A stretch of DNA of 64,000 nucleotides. Origin: an uncultured Sulfitobacter sp. (GTDB taxonomy: Bacteria > Pseudomonadota > Alphaproteobacteria > Rhodobacterales > Rhodobacteraceae). Of the stretch, positions 18,985-28,115 are shown one piece after another; position 1 is the stretch's first letter, and each line of letters starts with the position of its first letter. A program made the position numbers and the translations under genes. A model generated the notes under the pieces. The model made no database searches. It had not been told where the DNA came from and saw only the letters and a list, made by a program, of their open reading frames with translations. The stretch is from contig NZ_CANMQS010000002.1 of assembly GCF_947500075.1 (NCBI RefSeq), positions 124,001 to 188,000 of the forward strand. Reading direction: 5' to 3'.

Positions 18985-20069
18985 GCGACGCGCGCTTCAT
19001 GTCTCTGGCCCTGAGTTTGGGCCGCAGGGGGCAGGGGCGGTGTTGGCCGAACCCGGCGGTGGGCTGCGTGATCGTGGCAGGTGGCCGGATCCTTGGCCGG
19101 GGCTGGACCCAGCCCGGCGGCCGCCCCCATGCAGAGCCGCAGGCGCTGGCAGAGGCCGGTGAGGCCGCGCGCGGCGCCACGGTTTATGTGACATTGGAGC
19201 CCTGTGCGCACCACGGCCAGACCCCGCCCTGCGCCGAGGCTTTGGTGGCCGCCGGTGTGGCGCGGGTTGTGGTGGCGATTGCCGACAGTGATCCGCGCGT
19301 CGATGGGATGGGGCTGGAGATCCTGCGGGACGCGGGCATTACCGTTGATCTGGGTGTCTGCGCGGCGCAGGCACAGGCTGACCATGCGGGGTTTCTGACC
19401 CGCACCACGCTGGGGCGTCCGATGCTGACGCTGAAACTGGCCAGTTCCTTTGACGGGCGCATTGCCACGGGCACCGGTGAAAGCCAGTGGATCACCGGCC
19501 CAAACGCACGCCGCGCCGTGCACGGGATGCGCGCGCGCCATGACGCGGTGATGGTGGGCGGCGGCACGGCCCGCAAGGATGATCCGAGCCTGACAGTGCG
19601 GGATCTGGGGCTGTCCCATCAACCGGTGCGGGTTGTCGTCTCGCGCAGGTTGGACCTGCCGTTGATGGGCAAACTGGCACGCACGGCGGCGGAGGTGCCT
19701 TTGATCCTGTGCCACGGGCGCGATGCGGATGCGGAATTGTCCCGCACATGGCGCGATCTGGGCGCGACGCTGTTGGCTTGTGAAGCCAGGGGCGGGCAGC
19801 TGGATCCGGTGGATGTGATGCAGCAATTGGGCCGCCACGGGCTGACGCGGGTGTTCTGTGAAGGTGGCGGGGCGCTGGCGGCGTCGCTGATCGAAGCGGA
19901 TCAGGTGGACCGGCTGGTGGGCTTCACGGCGGGGGTGATCATCGGGGCCGAAGGCCTGCCGGGGATTGGCGCGATGGGCCTGTCCCATCTGCGCGATGCG
20001 CCGCGGTTTGATCTGCAATCGGTGTCGCGGGTCGGGCCGGACACGATGCACGTCTGGGCGCGGGGGTAG
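18981..20069 (+). CDS. ribD: Bifunctional riboflavin deaminase/reductase
   Basis: A 362-residue enzyme performing the second and third steps of riboflavin synthesis. The N-terminal deaminase domain has the zinc site HAE (50-52) and [11 protein letters not shown] (Cys75, Cys84). The C-terminal reductase domain (from about 145) carries [16 protein letters not shown] and [12 protein letters not shown]. Translation starts at GTG overlapping the nrdR stop (GTGA). The next riboflavin gene, ribE, is almost 5 kb away because a capsule cluster on the other strand lies between. Confidence 0.96.
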   Translation: MSDARFMSLALSLGRRGQGRCWPNPAVGCVIVAGGRILGRGWTQPGGRPHAEPQALAEAGEAARGATVYVTLEPCAHHGQTPPCAEALVAAGVARVVVAIADSDPRVDGMGLEILRDAGITVDLGVCAAQAQADHAGFLTRTTLGRPMLTLKLASSFDGRIATGTGESQWITGPNARRAVHGMRARHDAVMVGGGTARKDDPSLTVRDLGLSHQPVRVVVSRRLDLPLMGKLARTAAEVPLILCHGRDADAELSRTWRDLGATLLACEARGGQLDPVDVMQQLGRHGLTRVFCEGGGALAASLIEADQVDRLVGFTAGVIIGAEGLPGIGAMGLSHLRDAPRFDLQSVSRVGPDTMHVWARG

Positions 20070-20131
20070 GGGTAGCTGCGCTGTTGGGTGCTTTTTCTTT
20101 GCGGTAGTGCGTGTTGTGGGGGTGGGAATTT

Positions 20132-20166
20132 CGGAGGCTCTGCCTCCGGACCTCCGGGATATTTTT
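20132..20166 (+). terminator. Terminator after ribD
   Basis: A 7 bp stem (CGGAGGC with GCCTCCG, loop TCT) is followed at some distance by ATATTTTT. It lies between the convergent ribD and kpsC-like genes and may act in both directions. The T-rich part overlaps copy 2 of the dispersed repeat. Confidence 0.6.
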
Positions 20167-20181
20167 GGAGAAAAGATGGGG
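20156..20181 (+). repeat. Dispersed repeat with ATATTTTTGG core, copy 2 (diverged)
   Basis: This copy reads GGGATATTTTTGGAGAAAAG followed by ATGGGG, matching most of the 26 positions of the copies at 12242-12267 and 30771-30795. Here it lies directly after a terminator hairpin, which suggests the repeat is part of a terminator-associated element. Confidence 0.65.
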
Positions 20182-20182
20182 G

Positions 20183-22210
20183 TTAGCGGCGCCAGAGGTG
20201 CGCTTTTGACGCGAACAGGCCTTGCAGTTTTGACAAAAGGCGGTTGCCGGGGCCGGGTTTTGGCACGTCACCCTGCGCAAGCCGTTCCACGATGACTTCG
20301 ACTGGGCAGGGCAGGCCTGTGACCGGGTCGCGGTAGCGCGGGTAGTCGATGAGTGTGGCGTGCACGAGACCTGCAAGGCCGGGTTCCGCCCGGCGGCGCG
20401 GGGGCACGTCGCCAAGGTCGGTCGTCAGGCCCCATCCGGCATAGAACGGCGCGCCGAGGGTGGTGACGGGGAGGCCGCGCAGGAGGGCTTCGAACCCCAA
20501 GAGCGATGTCATGGTCCAGACTGCATCGACCTCTGCCAAGAGCGCGATGGGGTCGGTGTGGGTGAGAACGGCGTCTGCGTCGGCAGTGTCGTTGCCGCCG
20601 TCGCGCAGGCCTGCTTCGACGTCGGGGTGAGGCTTGTAGAGGATGACCGCCTCCGGATTGGCTGCGCGTGTGGCTTTGAGCAGGGCCGCATTGGTGCTGA
20701 CCGCATCAGTACCGGTGCGGATGGAGGCATCGTCCTCCACCTGACCCGGCACAAGGATGCGCTGGCCTTTGGGCAGGTCCGACAGATCGGGTGCATCAGC
20801 GGTGAGGTTGTATTTGCTCAGCCCGGCTGCGGTCAGACGTTCGATCAGGCGTTCGGCCCGCGCGTGTTGGTCAGGCCGCAGGTCGGCACGGGCGGCGATC
20901 AGATGCTCTAGCCGGCTGGGGCGCGTGGGGTCGTAGTAGATGCCCAGATCATCTGCCACCAGCGACAGCGGCGGGATCAGCTCTGCGCCCAATCCGCGCG
21001 AGCGCAGGAAGCCGTCTTCGACGCGGGTCGCGCCTGCATGCGCCTCTGTTGCCTTGCCGGCCCAGACCATGCGGGGCCTGTCAGAGATGTCCGGCGGTGT
21101 GTCCTGAAACACCATTGGCGTGACACTGCCAAAGAACTCTTGCAGGGGTTTGCGTTTCCACAGGCGCATTTCGGAGGCGATCCAGCCCTTGTGGTCTTCG
21201 CGCCATGTGCGGGTCTGCGCGGCCAGTGCCTCAAGCGTGTCTTCCAGCGGGCAGAGGGCATCGCGGTAGGGGTCGTACCAGTTCGGATAAAGGATCATCG
21301 CTGCTGCAAAGAGTTGCGCGCGGGTCAGGGGGCGCTGGCGGCGCTGGACGGGGAATTCATCTGTGGTCAGGCCCCAGCCTGCGTAGAAGGGCTGGCCGAA
21401 GACGCGGGGTTTGTGGCCTGCGAAAATCGCTTCGAACCCCATTTGTGAGGACACGGTATAGACGCCGACCGCCCCTTCAAACAGCGCTTGCGGGCTCACC
21501 GGCGTGTCCAGCAGCGTGACACGCGCGTTGGTATCGGCTTCGGTGAAATAGCCCGGCCTGTGGCCTGCGGCGGTTTCGGGATGGCTTTTGATGATCACCG
21601 GGCAGCCGGGGTGTTCTTCCTGTGCAAAGACCAGCATTTCCAGAAAGCGGCCCCGATCCGCGCCGGAGGCGGTGACGGCGGCATCGCCTTTGGTCTGGTC
21701 GATCACCAGCACATAGCCGGGCGCGGGGGCGGGCGTGGCAGGATCGAAGGCGGTGTATTTGGTCAGATGCGCCTCGGCGATGCGCGCCATGGCACCGCGC
21801 GCGCGGGCCAGCAGCGCGCTGTCGTCCAGCGGATGGGTGGCCAGCAGCACCTCCAGATCGGAAGGATGCGTCGGGTCGAAATGCACGCCGCGATGGTCGA
21901 TCAAGAGGCCGAGCGGCGGCTCTCCATCACGACCGGGGTGGAGGGACCGCAGAAATGTATCCTCAACCCGCACAACAGGCGCATCGCGTTTTTCCGCCAC
22001 ACCTTCACCGCGATGGGCGGTGGGGGAATTGCCCCAGACGGCCACGGCATCGCCGTCACCCGGCAGCCCGACATGTACCGAATATCCCGCCAGCGTCAGG
22101 ATGCGCCGGATGCGGGATTGGGTGAGAAAGCCACCGTTAAAGACAAAAAGCCGCCGGTTCTTTTCAGAACCGGCGGCGGGGGTGTCGTAGAAATCCGGCC
22201 CTAAAGCCAT
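20183..22210 (-). CDS. KpsC-like capsular polysaccharide beta-Kdo transferase
   Basis: A 675-residue protein made of two similar halves, as in KpsC. Each half carries a VEDGFLRS/VEDTFLRS motif, then a YDPTRPS or FDPTHPS motif, and later a KPHPD/KSHPET motif and an ATxxxGFEAL-like segment. In characterised systems KpsC adds successive beta-Kdo residues to build the glycolipid anchor of ABC-exported capsules. It is cytoplasmic and membrane-associated. It follows the export lipoprotein gene by six bases and belongs to the same minus-strand unit. Gene assignment is by motif and architecture. Confidence 0.9.
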   Translation of the reverse strand: MALGPDFYDTPAAGSEKNRRLFVFNGGFLTQSRIRRILTLAGYSVHVGLPGDGDAVAVWGNSPTAHRGEGVAEKRDAPVVRVEDTFLRSLHPGRDGEPPLGLLIDHRGVHFDPTHPSDLEVLLATHPLDDSALLARARGAMARIAEAHLTKYTAFDPATPAPAPGYVLVIDQTKGDAAVTASGADRGRFLEMLVFAQEEHPGCPVIIKSHPETAAGHRPGYFTEADTNARVTLLDTPVSPQALFEGAVGVYTVSSQMGFEAIFAGHKPRVFGQPFYAGWGLTTDEFPVQRRQRPLTRAQLFAAAMILYPNWYDPYRDALCPLEDTLEALAAQTRTWREDHKGWIASEMRLWKRKPLQEFFGSVTPMVFQDTPPDISDRPRMVWAGKATEAHAGATRVEDGFLRSRGLGAELIPPLSLVADDLGIYYDPTRPSRLEHLIAARADLRPDQHARAERLIERLTAAGLSKYNLTADAPDLSDLPKGQRILVPGQVEDDASIRTGTDAVSTNAALLKATRAANPEAVILYKPHPDVEAGLRDGGNDTADADAVLTHTDPIALLAEVDAVWTMTSLLGFEALLRGLPVTTLGAPFYAGWGLTTDLGDVPPRRRAEPGLAGLVHATLIDYPRYRDPVTGLPCPVEVIVERLAQGDVPKPGPGNRLLSKLQGLFASKAHLWRR

Positions 22211-22216
22211 GTGCCT

Positions 22217-23353
22217 TTATTCGCTGCCCGTGAGGGTGCTGAGGCTGCTGGCAGAGCTTGCCGTGCCGGTGATCGCTGAGATGACCTTGGTCCATTGCGT
22301 GAAGGGCGCTTCGGTCACATAGAGCGTGTCGCCATCGCGGATGACAAAGTCGCGGGCCATGAACATGCCGTTGGGCTGCGTGAGGTCAAGCACATAGACC
22401 ATACGCTGGGCGCCTTGCAAATCGTTCCGGCCGAGCACCTGCGCGACGATCTCGGGCGCTTCGTTGCGCAGGATAAAGACGCCGGTGGGATCGGCCGTGG
22501 AGGGGTTGAGCCCGCCCACCTGCGCGATGCCTTCGAGCGCGGAGAGGGTGTGAGATTCAAAACCAACCTGCGCCTGACCGCCGGTTGCGCCCAATGCCGT
22601 GAAGGAGCGGGTGTCCTCTTCGACCAGAATGCGGTCGCCTGCGCGCAGCGCGATGTCGAGTTCGGGGTGGTCATAAAGGTCCTGGAACCAGATCTTGCCC
22701 CGGTGATTGCCGCGGATCACGGTGACTTGCGCGATCTCAGGTTCGATCACCACGCCACCGGCCTGCGCCAGCATCGCACCCAGCGTGCGGGTGGGGCGTT
22801 CGATGGGATAGACACCCTGACCGCCCACGGCACCAACCAGTGATACGGTTGCACCGTCACCGGCGGCCCGGCGCACTTCGACCTGCGGGTCGGGGGTCTG
22901 TTCACCCAGTTTGGTGGTGATGATCCGGCGGATCGCGTCAGGGGTGTTGCCTGCGGCTTTGATGCGGCCTGCATAGGGGATGAAGATGAAGCCAGAGCCA
23001 TCCACCTGCACTTCGCTCAGTGCCGTGGCAGGCGCGCCTTCCACGCCCAGCAGCGGGTCGTCGACGTTTTCATAAACAGTGATGCCCAGCACATCGCCGG
23101 GACGGATTGTGTCCGACCCCAGCGTGGCGGCGTTCTTGAAGGCGTCGGAGAACCCAAGGGCGGGCACAACCGCCGTTGCACGGGTCACCCGATCATTGAC
23201 GGAGACGACAAAGGCGTCGCCCTCTTGCTGGACCGAGCCTGCATAGAGCTGCCGTTTGTTGGGGCCCACGTTCGGCAAGCCACAGGATGCAACAACGGCT
23301 ACAGCCGCAAGTACGGCGGTGGGACGCGCCCACCGATTGATAAGGGATTTCAC
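22217..23353 (-). CDS. Capsule export outer-membrane lipoprotein (Wza/KpsD family)
   Basis: A 378-residue lipoprotein starting at GTG 23353, with AGGAG eight bases upstream. The lipobox VASC ends at Cys24. The polysaccharide export (Poly_export) domain follows: RPGDVLGITVYENVDD, then VDGSGFIFIPYAGRIKAAG, and SLBB-type repeats such as LVGAVGGQGVYPIERPTRTLGAML. Such proteins form the periplasm-spanning and outer-membrane channel for capsule. It lies between the KpsC- and KpsS-like genes. No capsule ABC transporter genes (KpsM/T) are in this cluster, so they must be elsewhere. Confidence 0.92.
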   Translation of the reverse strand: MKSLINRWARPTAVLAAVAVVASCGLPNVGPNKRQLYAGSVQQEGDAFVVSVNDRVTRATAVVPALGFSDAFKNAATLGSDTIRPGDVLGITVYENVDDPLLGVEGAPATALSEVQVDGSGFIFIPYAGRIKAAGNTPDAIRRIITTKLGEQTPDPQVEVRRAAGDGATVSLVGAVGGQGVYPIERPTRTLGAMLAQAGGVVIEPEIAQVTVIRGNHRGKIWFQDLYDHPELDIALRAGDRILVEEDTRSFTALGATGGQAQVGFESHTLSALEGIAQVGGLNPSTADPTGVFILRNEAPEIVAQVLGRNDLQGAQRMVYVLDLTQPNGMFMARDFVIRDGDTLYVTEAPFTQWTKVISAITGTASSASSLSTLTGSE

Positions 23354-23470
23354 TGCCCGGTCTCCTCGACCTATGTCACTCTGCCTCGGGTTCGCCGGTA
23401 TTTTTCCGACGTAATTGTCGGCAAGCTACCGCAGGGCAGGCTAAAAATCCAGTTGGGCAGGGGATGGGGA

Positions 23471-24763
23471 TCAGCGAACGACGCTTAACTGTTGCCGTGG
23501 AGCCGCGGTGCCCCGTTCCAGCGCCTCATAGGGATCATCGGGGCTGAGCATCATATCAACAACCTGCCGCATCAATTGACGGCGTCCGCGCGCGGCATAA
23601 AAGCCACCCGGTATCTGTGATGTTTCAAGCAGATAGCGGCGGAAATCCTTGTAGGCGCGGTTGTCTGGACGGGAGGCACCGGCAAAGAACGCAGGCAGCG
23701 GCTGATCAGAGACAAACTCCGGCTTGGCATAGACCGCCCGGCCAAAGACCTTCAGCGGAATGCCGCGCCAGAGCACCTGCTGACCGGCGGTTGAGTTCAC
23801 GGTGACAGCGGTGCGCGCATCGTTCAGGAGCTGCGCCAGCTTGCCGCCGCGCACATAATGCACCCGGTTCGAAATGCCGTGTGCCTTGGCCAGACGGCGC
23901 AATGCACGGCGCAGGGGCACACGGCCATCCTCAAGCGGATGCGCCTTGATCACCAGATGGTGGTGTTGTGGCGCGCCTTTGGCAAAGCCGTCGATCACCG
24001 TTTCCAGAAAATCCGTCATCGTTTCAAACGGGGAGTGCATCTGGAAAGAACTGTCATGCTCCAGCTGCAACAGCGCGAGGTGATAGGGAAAGCCGCTCAA
24101 CCTGATGCGCAGGGTGGAGAGCAGCCGGTCCAGAGATAGAAACGGCATCAGCAGCAAGCGCTTGATATAGAGCTGGAATTCCTTGGTCACAGGCAAGCTG
24201 CGGTGCGGGCGGAAATTGCGATAATCGCCGTTCCGGAACATCACGAACCAATGGTAAAGGGCGCCGTAGAAGATATGCTGCCGCATGTCGCCCCAATGTC
24301 CGGGCGGCAGCGGCGCTTCCATGTCGGAATTGGCAAGAGCCGCCTGCATCTGCGCGATGCTCATGTCCATCAGGCGTGAATTGCCGTTGGAGCCCGCGCG
24401 TTCATAGGTCACCCAGTAGGGGCGCATGTAGCCTTCCTCAAACACATGCACTTCGATCCCGCGGGCGCGGGCGGCTTCAATGGCCTGCGCGTGGATGGGG
24501 CGTGTGTCGCCGTAAAGGACGATATCGGTCACGCCTTTTTCGTCGATCAACTGTCCAAAGGTTTCAGGCCAGTCGGCGGCGCTGCCGCGAAAGGGAATAT
24601 AGGTCGACGGCTGGAACCAGAAGGCGCGGTCGCCTGCGTTGAACCCCACACGCCAGACCTGCGCCCCCGCTTTGGCCAGCATCCGGCCAAGACGGTGAAA
24701 GAAGGGGCCATGCGGTCCTTGCAGAAACAAGAACACGCGGCTGTCTGATGCGGTACTGGCCAT
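23471..24763 (-). CDS. KpsS-like capsular polysaccharide export/Kdo transferase
   Basis: A 430-residue protein of the KpsS family. It has FLFLQGPHGPFFHRLGRMLAK at its N-terminus, VFEEGYMRPYWVTYE near residue 110, VIKAHPLEDGR and AVTVNSTAGQQVLWRGIPLKVFG. In characterised systems KpsS adds the first beta-Kdo to phosphatidylglycerol and KpsC extends it. The ATG at 24763 is preceded by a GGACC ribosome-site remnant and starts the conserved region well; an upstream in-frame start adds residues without similarity. It is divergent from ribE with only 134 bp between. Confidence 0.9.
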   Translation of the reverse strand: MASTASDSRVFLFLQGPHGPFFHRLGRMLAKAGAQVWRVGFNAGDRAFWFQPSTYIPFRGSAADWPETFGQLIDEKGVTDIVLYGDTRPIHAQAIEAARARGIEVHVFEEGYMRPYWVTYERAGSNGNSRLMDMSIAQMQAALANSDMEAPLPPGHWGDMRQHIFYGALYHWFVMFRNGDYRNFRPHRSLPVTKEFQLYIKRLLLMPFLSLDRLLSTLRIRLSGFPYHLALLQLEHDSSFQMHSPFETMTDFLETVIDGFAKGAPQHHHLVIKAHPLEDGRVPLRRALRRLAKAHGISNRVHYVRGGKLAQLLNDARTAVTVNSTAGQQVLWRGIPLKVFGRAVYAKPEFVSDQPLPAFFAGASRPDNRAYKDFRRYLLETSQIPGGFYAARGRRQLMRQVVDMMLSPDDPYEALERGTAAPRQQLSVVR

Positions 24764-24897
24764 GACAGGTCCTTGATGCACGTATCCAGCTCTTGGTGCA
24801 CCACAAAAAATGGGCAAGAATGAGGCGGCCTGCGCTCTTGTATCGGGGCTGTGGCGCGGCTAGGTCCATGCACAAGCCAGCAAAAGGAGCTTCTCCC

Positions 24898-25485
24898 ATG
24901 TTTACCGGGATCATCACGGACGTCGGACGGATTGCGTCACTGGCAATGGAAGGCGATCTGCGTGCCCGCATCCAGACCAGTTATGATACGGCCAGCATCG
25001 ACATGGGCGCCTCCATCGCCAGTGATGGGGTTTGCCTGACGGTCGTCGATCTGGGGCCGGACTGGTACGAGGTGCAGATCAGTGCCGAAACGGTGGACAA
25101 GACCAACATCAGCGCCTGGGGTGTCGGCAAACGGCTGAACCTGGAACGGGCGCTGAAAGTGGGCGATGAGTTGGGCGGGCATATCGTGTCGGGCCATGTC
25201 GACGGTGTGGCAGAGGTTGTCGGGCTGGAGGACGAAGGCGACAGCACCCGCGTGACCCTGCGCGCGCCCAAGGCGCTGGCGCGGTTCATTGCGTCCAAGG
25301 GCTCGGTTGCGCTGAACGGCACGTCATTGACAGTGAACGAGGTCGACGGCTGCGATTTCGGCATCAATTTCATCCCCCACACCAAAGAGGTGACCACCTG
25401 GGGCGATGTGGCGATGGGGGATCGGGTCAATCTGGAAATCGACACGCTGGCCCGCTACGTCGCGCGGCTGGCTGAGATGTCCTGA
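24898..25485 (+). CDS. ribE: Riboflavin synthase, alpha chain
   Basis: A 195-residue enzyme that dismutates two 6,7-dimethyl-8-ribityllumazine molecules to riboflavin. It consists of two lumazine-binding repeats. The N-terminus MFTGII and the motifs GASIASDGVCLTVVD, GGHIVSGHVDGVAEV and GSVALNGTSLTVNEVDG are diagnostic. An AAAGGAG ribosome site precedes ATG 24898, and an upstream extension is rejected. It heads the ribE-ribBX-ribH-nusB run. I looked for an FMN riboswitch in the leader and saw none. Confidence 0.96.
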   Translation: MFTGIITDVGRIASLAMEGDLRARIQTSYDTASIDMGASIASDGVCLTVVDLGPDWYEVQISAETVDKTNISAWGVGKRLNLERALKVGDELGGHIVSGHVDGVAEVVGLEDEGDSTRVTLRAPKALARFIASKGSVALNGTSLTVNEVDGCDFGINFIPHTKEVTTWGDVAMGDRVNLEIDTLARYVARLAEMS

Positions 25486-25568
25486 CGGCACGGCGTTGCC
25501 GGTGCCGTAAGCTGGCTGGCAACGGCCGCATGGCCCTGCTATGTCGGGGCCAGGACGAAGGGAAAGCC

Positions 25569-26693
25569 ATGAATTTCGAACAACCCGGACCAGTGGAAGC
25601 AGGGCTCGCCGATGCGATCTCGCCCATTGAAGATATCATTGAGGACGCGCGGCAGGGGCGGATGTTCATCCTTGTCGACCATGAGGACCGTGAGAACGAA
25701 GGTGATCTGGTGATACCTGCGCAATTTGCGGACACGGCGGCGATCAATTTCATGGCGACCTATGGGCGCGGGCTGGTGTGTCTGCCGATGACCTCCGCCC
25801 GGATTGACCATCTGGGTCTGCCGATGATGGCCGTGAACAACTCATCCCGGCACGAGACGGCCTTTACCGTCAGCATTGAGGCCCGCGAAGGGGTCAGCAC
25901 CGGAATTTCCGCAGGTGACCGGGCGCTGACCGTGTCCGTGGCGATTGATGAACAGGCAGGCGCGGCCGATATCGCCACCCCCGGCCATGTGTTCCCGCTG
26001 CGCGCCCGCGACGGCGGCGTGCTGGTGCGGGCAGGGCATACCGAAGCCGCAGTGGATATCTCGCGCCTTGCCGGGCTGCATCCCTCGGGCGTGATTTGCG
26101 AGATCATGAAGGACGATGGCACCATGGCGCGGCTGCCGGATCTGGTGGATTTCGCCAAGACCCACAGCATGAAAATCGGCACGATCAGCGATCTGATCAC
26201 CTACCGCCAGCGTCACGACAACCTGCTGGTGGAGCGCGACAGCCGCGCGGTGACCTCTGCTTATGGCGGCGATTGGCAGATGCGTATCTTTGCCGACCAG
26301 ATCACCGGGACCGATCATGTGGTGCTGACCAAAGGCGACATCACCACAGATGCGCCGGTGCTGGTGCGGACCCATGCGATCAACGCGCTGGAAGACATCC
26401 TCGGCCTTGGACCAAGCCCTGCGGATGAGCTGCCCCGCGCGATGCAGATCATCGCCGAGGAAGGGCGCGGCGCGGTTGTGCTGTTCCGCGATCCCTATCC
26501 GAAACTGCGGCTGGATGAGGAAGACGACGACGGCCCGCGCACGGTGAAGAACACCGGTCTGGGCGCGCAGATCCTGTCTTCGCTTGGGTTGCACCAGCTC
26601 ATCCTGCTGACCGACAATCCCGATACGCGCTATCTGGGGCTGGACGCCTACAAGCTGGAAATCGTGGCCACCCGGCCCATCACGACGGAGTAA
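25569..26693 (+). CDS. ribB: 3,4-dihydroxy-2-butanone-4-phosphate synthase fused to degenerate GTP cyclohydrolase II-like domain (RibBX type)
   Basis: A 374-residue two-domain protein. The N-terminal RibB domain has the acidic metal site DHEDRENEGDLVIPAQ and AGHTEAAVDISRLAGL, so it should make the four-carbon unit for lumazine. The C-terminal half resembles GTP cyclohydrolase II, but the zinc-binding cysteine cluster is absent: where active enzymes have C-x10-C-x-C, this protein reads VRTHAINALEDILGLG. It also lacks the usual catalytic RxxxxGE arrangement. Such RibB fusions with an inactive RibA-like domain (RibBX) are known in proteobacteria. A true GTP cyclohydrolase II must be encoded elsewhere. 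Confidence 0.93.
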   Translation: MNFEQPGPVEAGLADAISPIEDIIEDARQGRMFILVDHEDRENEGDLVIPAQFADTAAINFMATYGRGLVCLPMTSARIDHLGLPMMAVNNSSRHETAFTVSIEAREGVSTGISAGDRALTVSVAIDEQAGAADIATPGHVFPLRARDGGVLVRAGHTEAAVDISRLAGLHPSGVICEIMKDDGTMARLPDLVDFAKTHSMKIGTISDLITYRQRHDNLLVERDSRAVTSAYGGDWQMRIFADQITGTDHVVLTKGDITTDAPVLVRTHAINALEDILGLGPSPADELPRAMQIIAEEGRGAVVLFRDPYPKLRLDEEDDDGPRTVKNTGLGAQILSSLGLHQLILLTDNPDTRYLGLDAYKLEIVATRPITTE

Positions 26694-26696
26694 CCC

Positions 26697-27248
26697 ATGG
26701 CCACTGCCGAAGACCACACGATCCTGCCACGCCCTTCGTTTGATAAACCCGTGAAGGTGCTGATTGTCATCTCGCCCTATTACGCGGACATCGCGGCGGG
26801 CCTTTTGACTGGTGCCAAGGCCGAGCTGGACGCGGCGGGGGCCACCTATGAGGTGATCGAGATGCCCGGTGCGCTGGAAGTGCCGACGGCCATCGGCATT
26901 TCCGACCGGCGCAGCAACTTTGACGGCTATGTTGCGCTGGGCTGCGTGATCCGGGGGGAAACCACGCATTACGACACCGTGTGCAACGACAGTTCCCGCG
27001 CGTTGCAATTGCTGGGGTTGCAGGGGCTGTGCATCGGCAATGGCATCCTGACGGTGGAGAACAAGAAGCAGGCCGAGGTGCGCGCCGATCCAAACGGCCA
27101 GAACAAGGGCGGCGGTGCCGCAGCGGCTGCCTTGCATCTGATCGCGCTCGCCCGTAAGTGGTCGGCGACAAGCAAGGGCATCGGGTTCAAACCCATGGGC
27201 GAAGATACGCTGATGGCCGGTGACGCAGACGGAAACACAATCGCATGA
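26697..27248 (+). CDS. ribH: 6,7-dimethyl-8-ribityllumazine synthase
   Basis: A 183-residue lumazine synthase with the family motifs EMPGALEVPTAI, VALGCVIRGETTHYD and GILTVENKKQAEVRAD. It condenses the RibB product with the pyrimidine from RibD to give the riboflavin precursor, usually as a pentamer or icosahedral capsid. The start lies three bases after the ribBX stop and the stop overlaps nusB by four bases. The sequence GNGILTVEN replaces the more common GVLTTEN, a minor variation. Confidence 0.96.
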   Translation: MATAEDHTILPRPSFDKPVKVLIVISPYYADIAAGLLTGAKAELDAAGATYEVIEMPGALEVPTAIGISDRRSNFDGYVALGCVIRGETTHYDTVCNDSSRALQLLGLQGLCIGNGILTVENKKQAEVRADPNGQNKGGGAAAAALHLIALARKWSATSKGIGFKPMGEDTLMAGDADGNTIA

Positions 27249-27727
27249 ATACCCCCGCGCCGGGACTGTCCGGCAACCAGAAACGCAAGATGAAATCCGC
27301 CGCCCGGCTCTATGCCGTGCAGGCGCTGTTCCAGATGGAGCATTCGTCCCAATCCGTCGATCAGGTCCGGCGGGAATTTCTGGATCACCGGTTCGGCGCG
27401 GAATACGAAGGTGCGGAGATGGTCGATGGCGACGTCACCCATTTCGCGCAGCTCCTTGAAGATGCCGTGAATTATCAGGCGCCTATCGACCAGATGACCG
27501 ACCGCGCCCTGGTCGCCAAATGGCCCATCGCCCGGATTGACCCCACCCTGCGCGCGCTGTTCCGGGCCGCAGGTGCAGAATTCCGCGACACCTCCGTGCC
27601 GCCCAAGGTTGCGATCAGCGAATATGTCGACGTCGCGCGGGCGTTCTTTCCCGATGGGAAAGAACCCAGTTTCGTGAACGCGGTGCTGGACCACATGGCC
27701 CGCGAGGCGCGGCCTGAGGCGTTTTGA
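27245..27727 (+). CDS. nusB: Transcription antitermination factor NusB
   Basis: A 160-residue all-helical RNA-binding protein. Recognisable parts are SAARLYAVQALFQME, VAKWPIARIDPTLRALFRAA, VAISEYVDVARAFFPDG and FVNAVLDHMAREARP. NusB binds BoxA RNA with NusE (S10) during rRNA transcription. It is coupled to ribH (ATGA overlap); the ribH-nusB pairing is very widely conserved in bacteria. No clear function beyond the family role can be read. Confidence 0.95.
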   Translation: MNTPAPGLSGNQKRKMKSAARLYAVQALFQMEHSSQSVDQVRREFLDHRFGAEYEGAEMVDGDVTHFAQLLEDAVNYQAPIDQMTDRALVAKWPIARIDPTLRALFRAAGAEFRDTSVPPKVAISEYVDVARAFFPDGKEPSFVNAVLDHMAREARPEAF

Positions 27728-27782
27728 GGCAGTTTGAACGCATCCCCCGCTGTGCTATACTTGGTCAGCAGGAGGGCACGTC

Positions 27783-28097
27783 ATGCCAACAATCGTCCGC
27801 TTCTATATCAAACACTGTGTGATCGGCTTCGGGATTTCCGCGCTCTTTATCGGCGGTCTGCTCTATTACAACGTTCTGAACCTGTGGCACCTGATCAGCA
27901 CATCTGACATCGGGCTGATGGCGCTGGTGGTGTTCTGGGTGTTGAACGGCATTGTTTTTGCCGGGGCGCAGATGGCCGTGGCGGTGATGTTGCTGGCTGA
28001 GGATGACGAAGATGACGGCCCGCGGGGTGGCACGCCAGAGCGGCTGGTGCCCCTTCGTCAGGAAGCCCCTGCGCCGGGTGGCCGCAGCCTGCGCTGA
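27783..28097 (+). CDS. Small two-span membrane protein of unknown function
   Basis: A 104-residue protein with two hydrophobic segments (about residues 13-33 and 43-73) and an acidic, then proline-rich cytoplasmic tail (LAEDDEDDGPRGG). An AGGAGG ribosome site precedes the ATG. It lies 55 bases after nusB and may be cotranscribed with it. A hairpin with a T-run follows (28126-28150). No family recognised with confidence. Confidence 0.75.
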   Translation: MPTIVRFYIKHCVIGFGISALFIGGLLYYNVLNLWHLISTSDIGLMALVVFWVLNGIVFAGAQMAVAVMLLAEDDEDDGPRGGTPERLVPLRQEAPAPGGRSLR

Positions 28098-28115
28098 TCC
28101 CTGGTTTTCGGGAAA

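Noticed and set aside
24764-24897. FMN riboswitch before ribE
   Set aside because: None of the conserved RFN-element segments can be recognised there.
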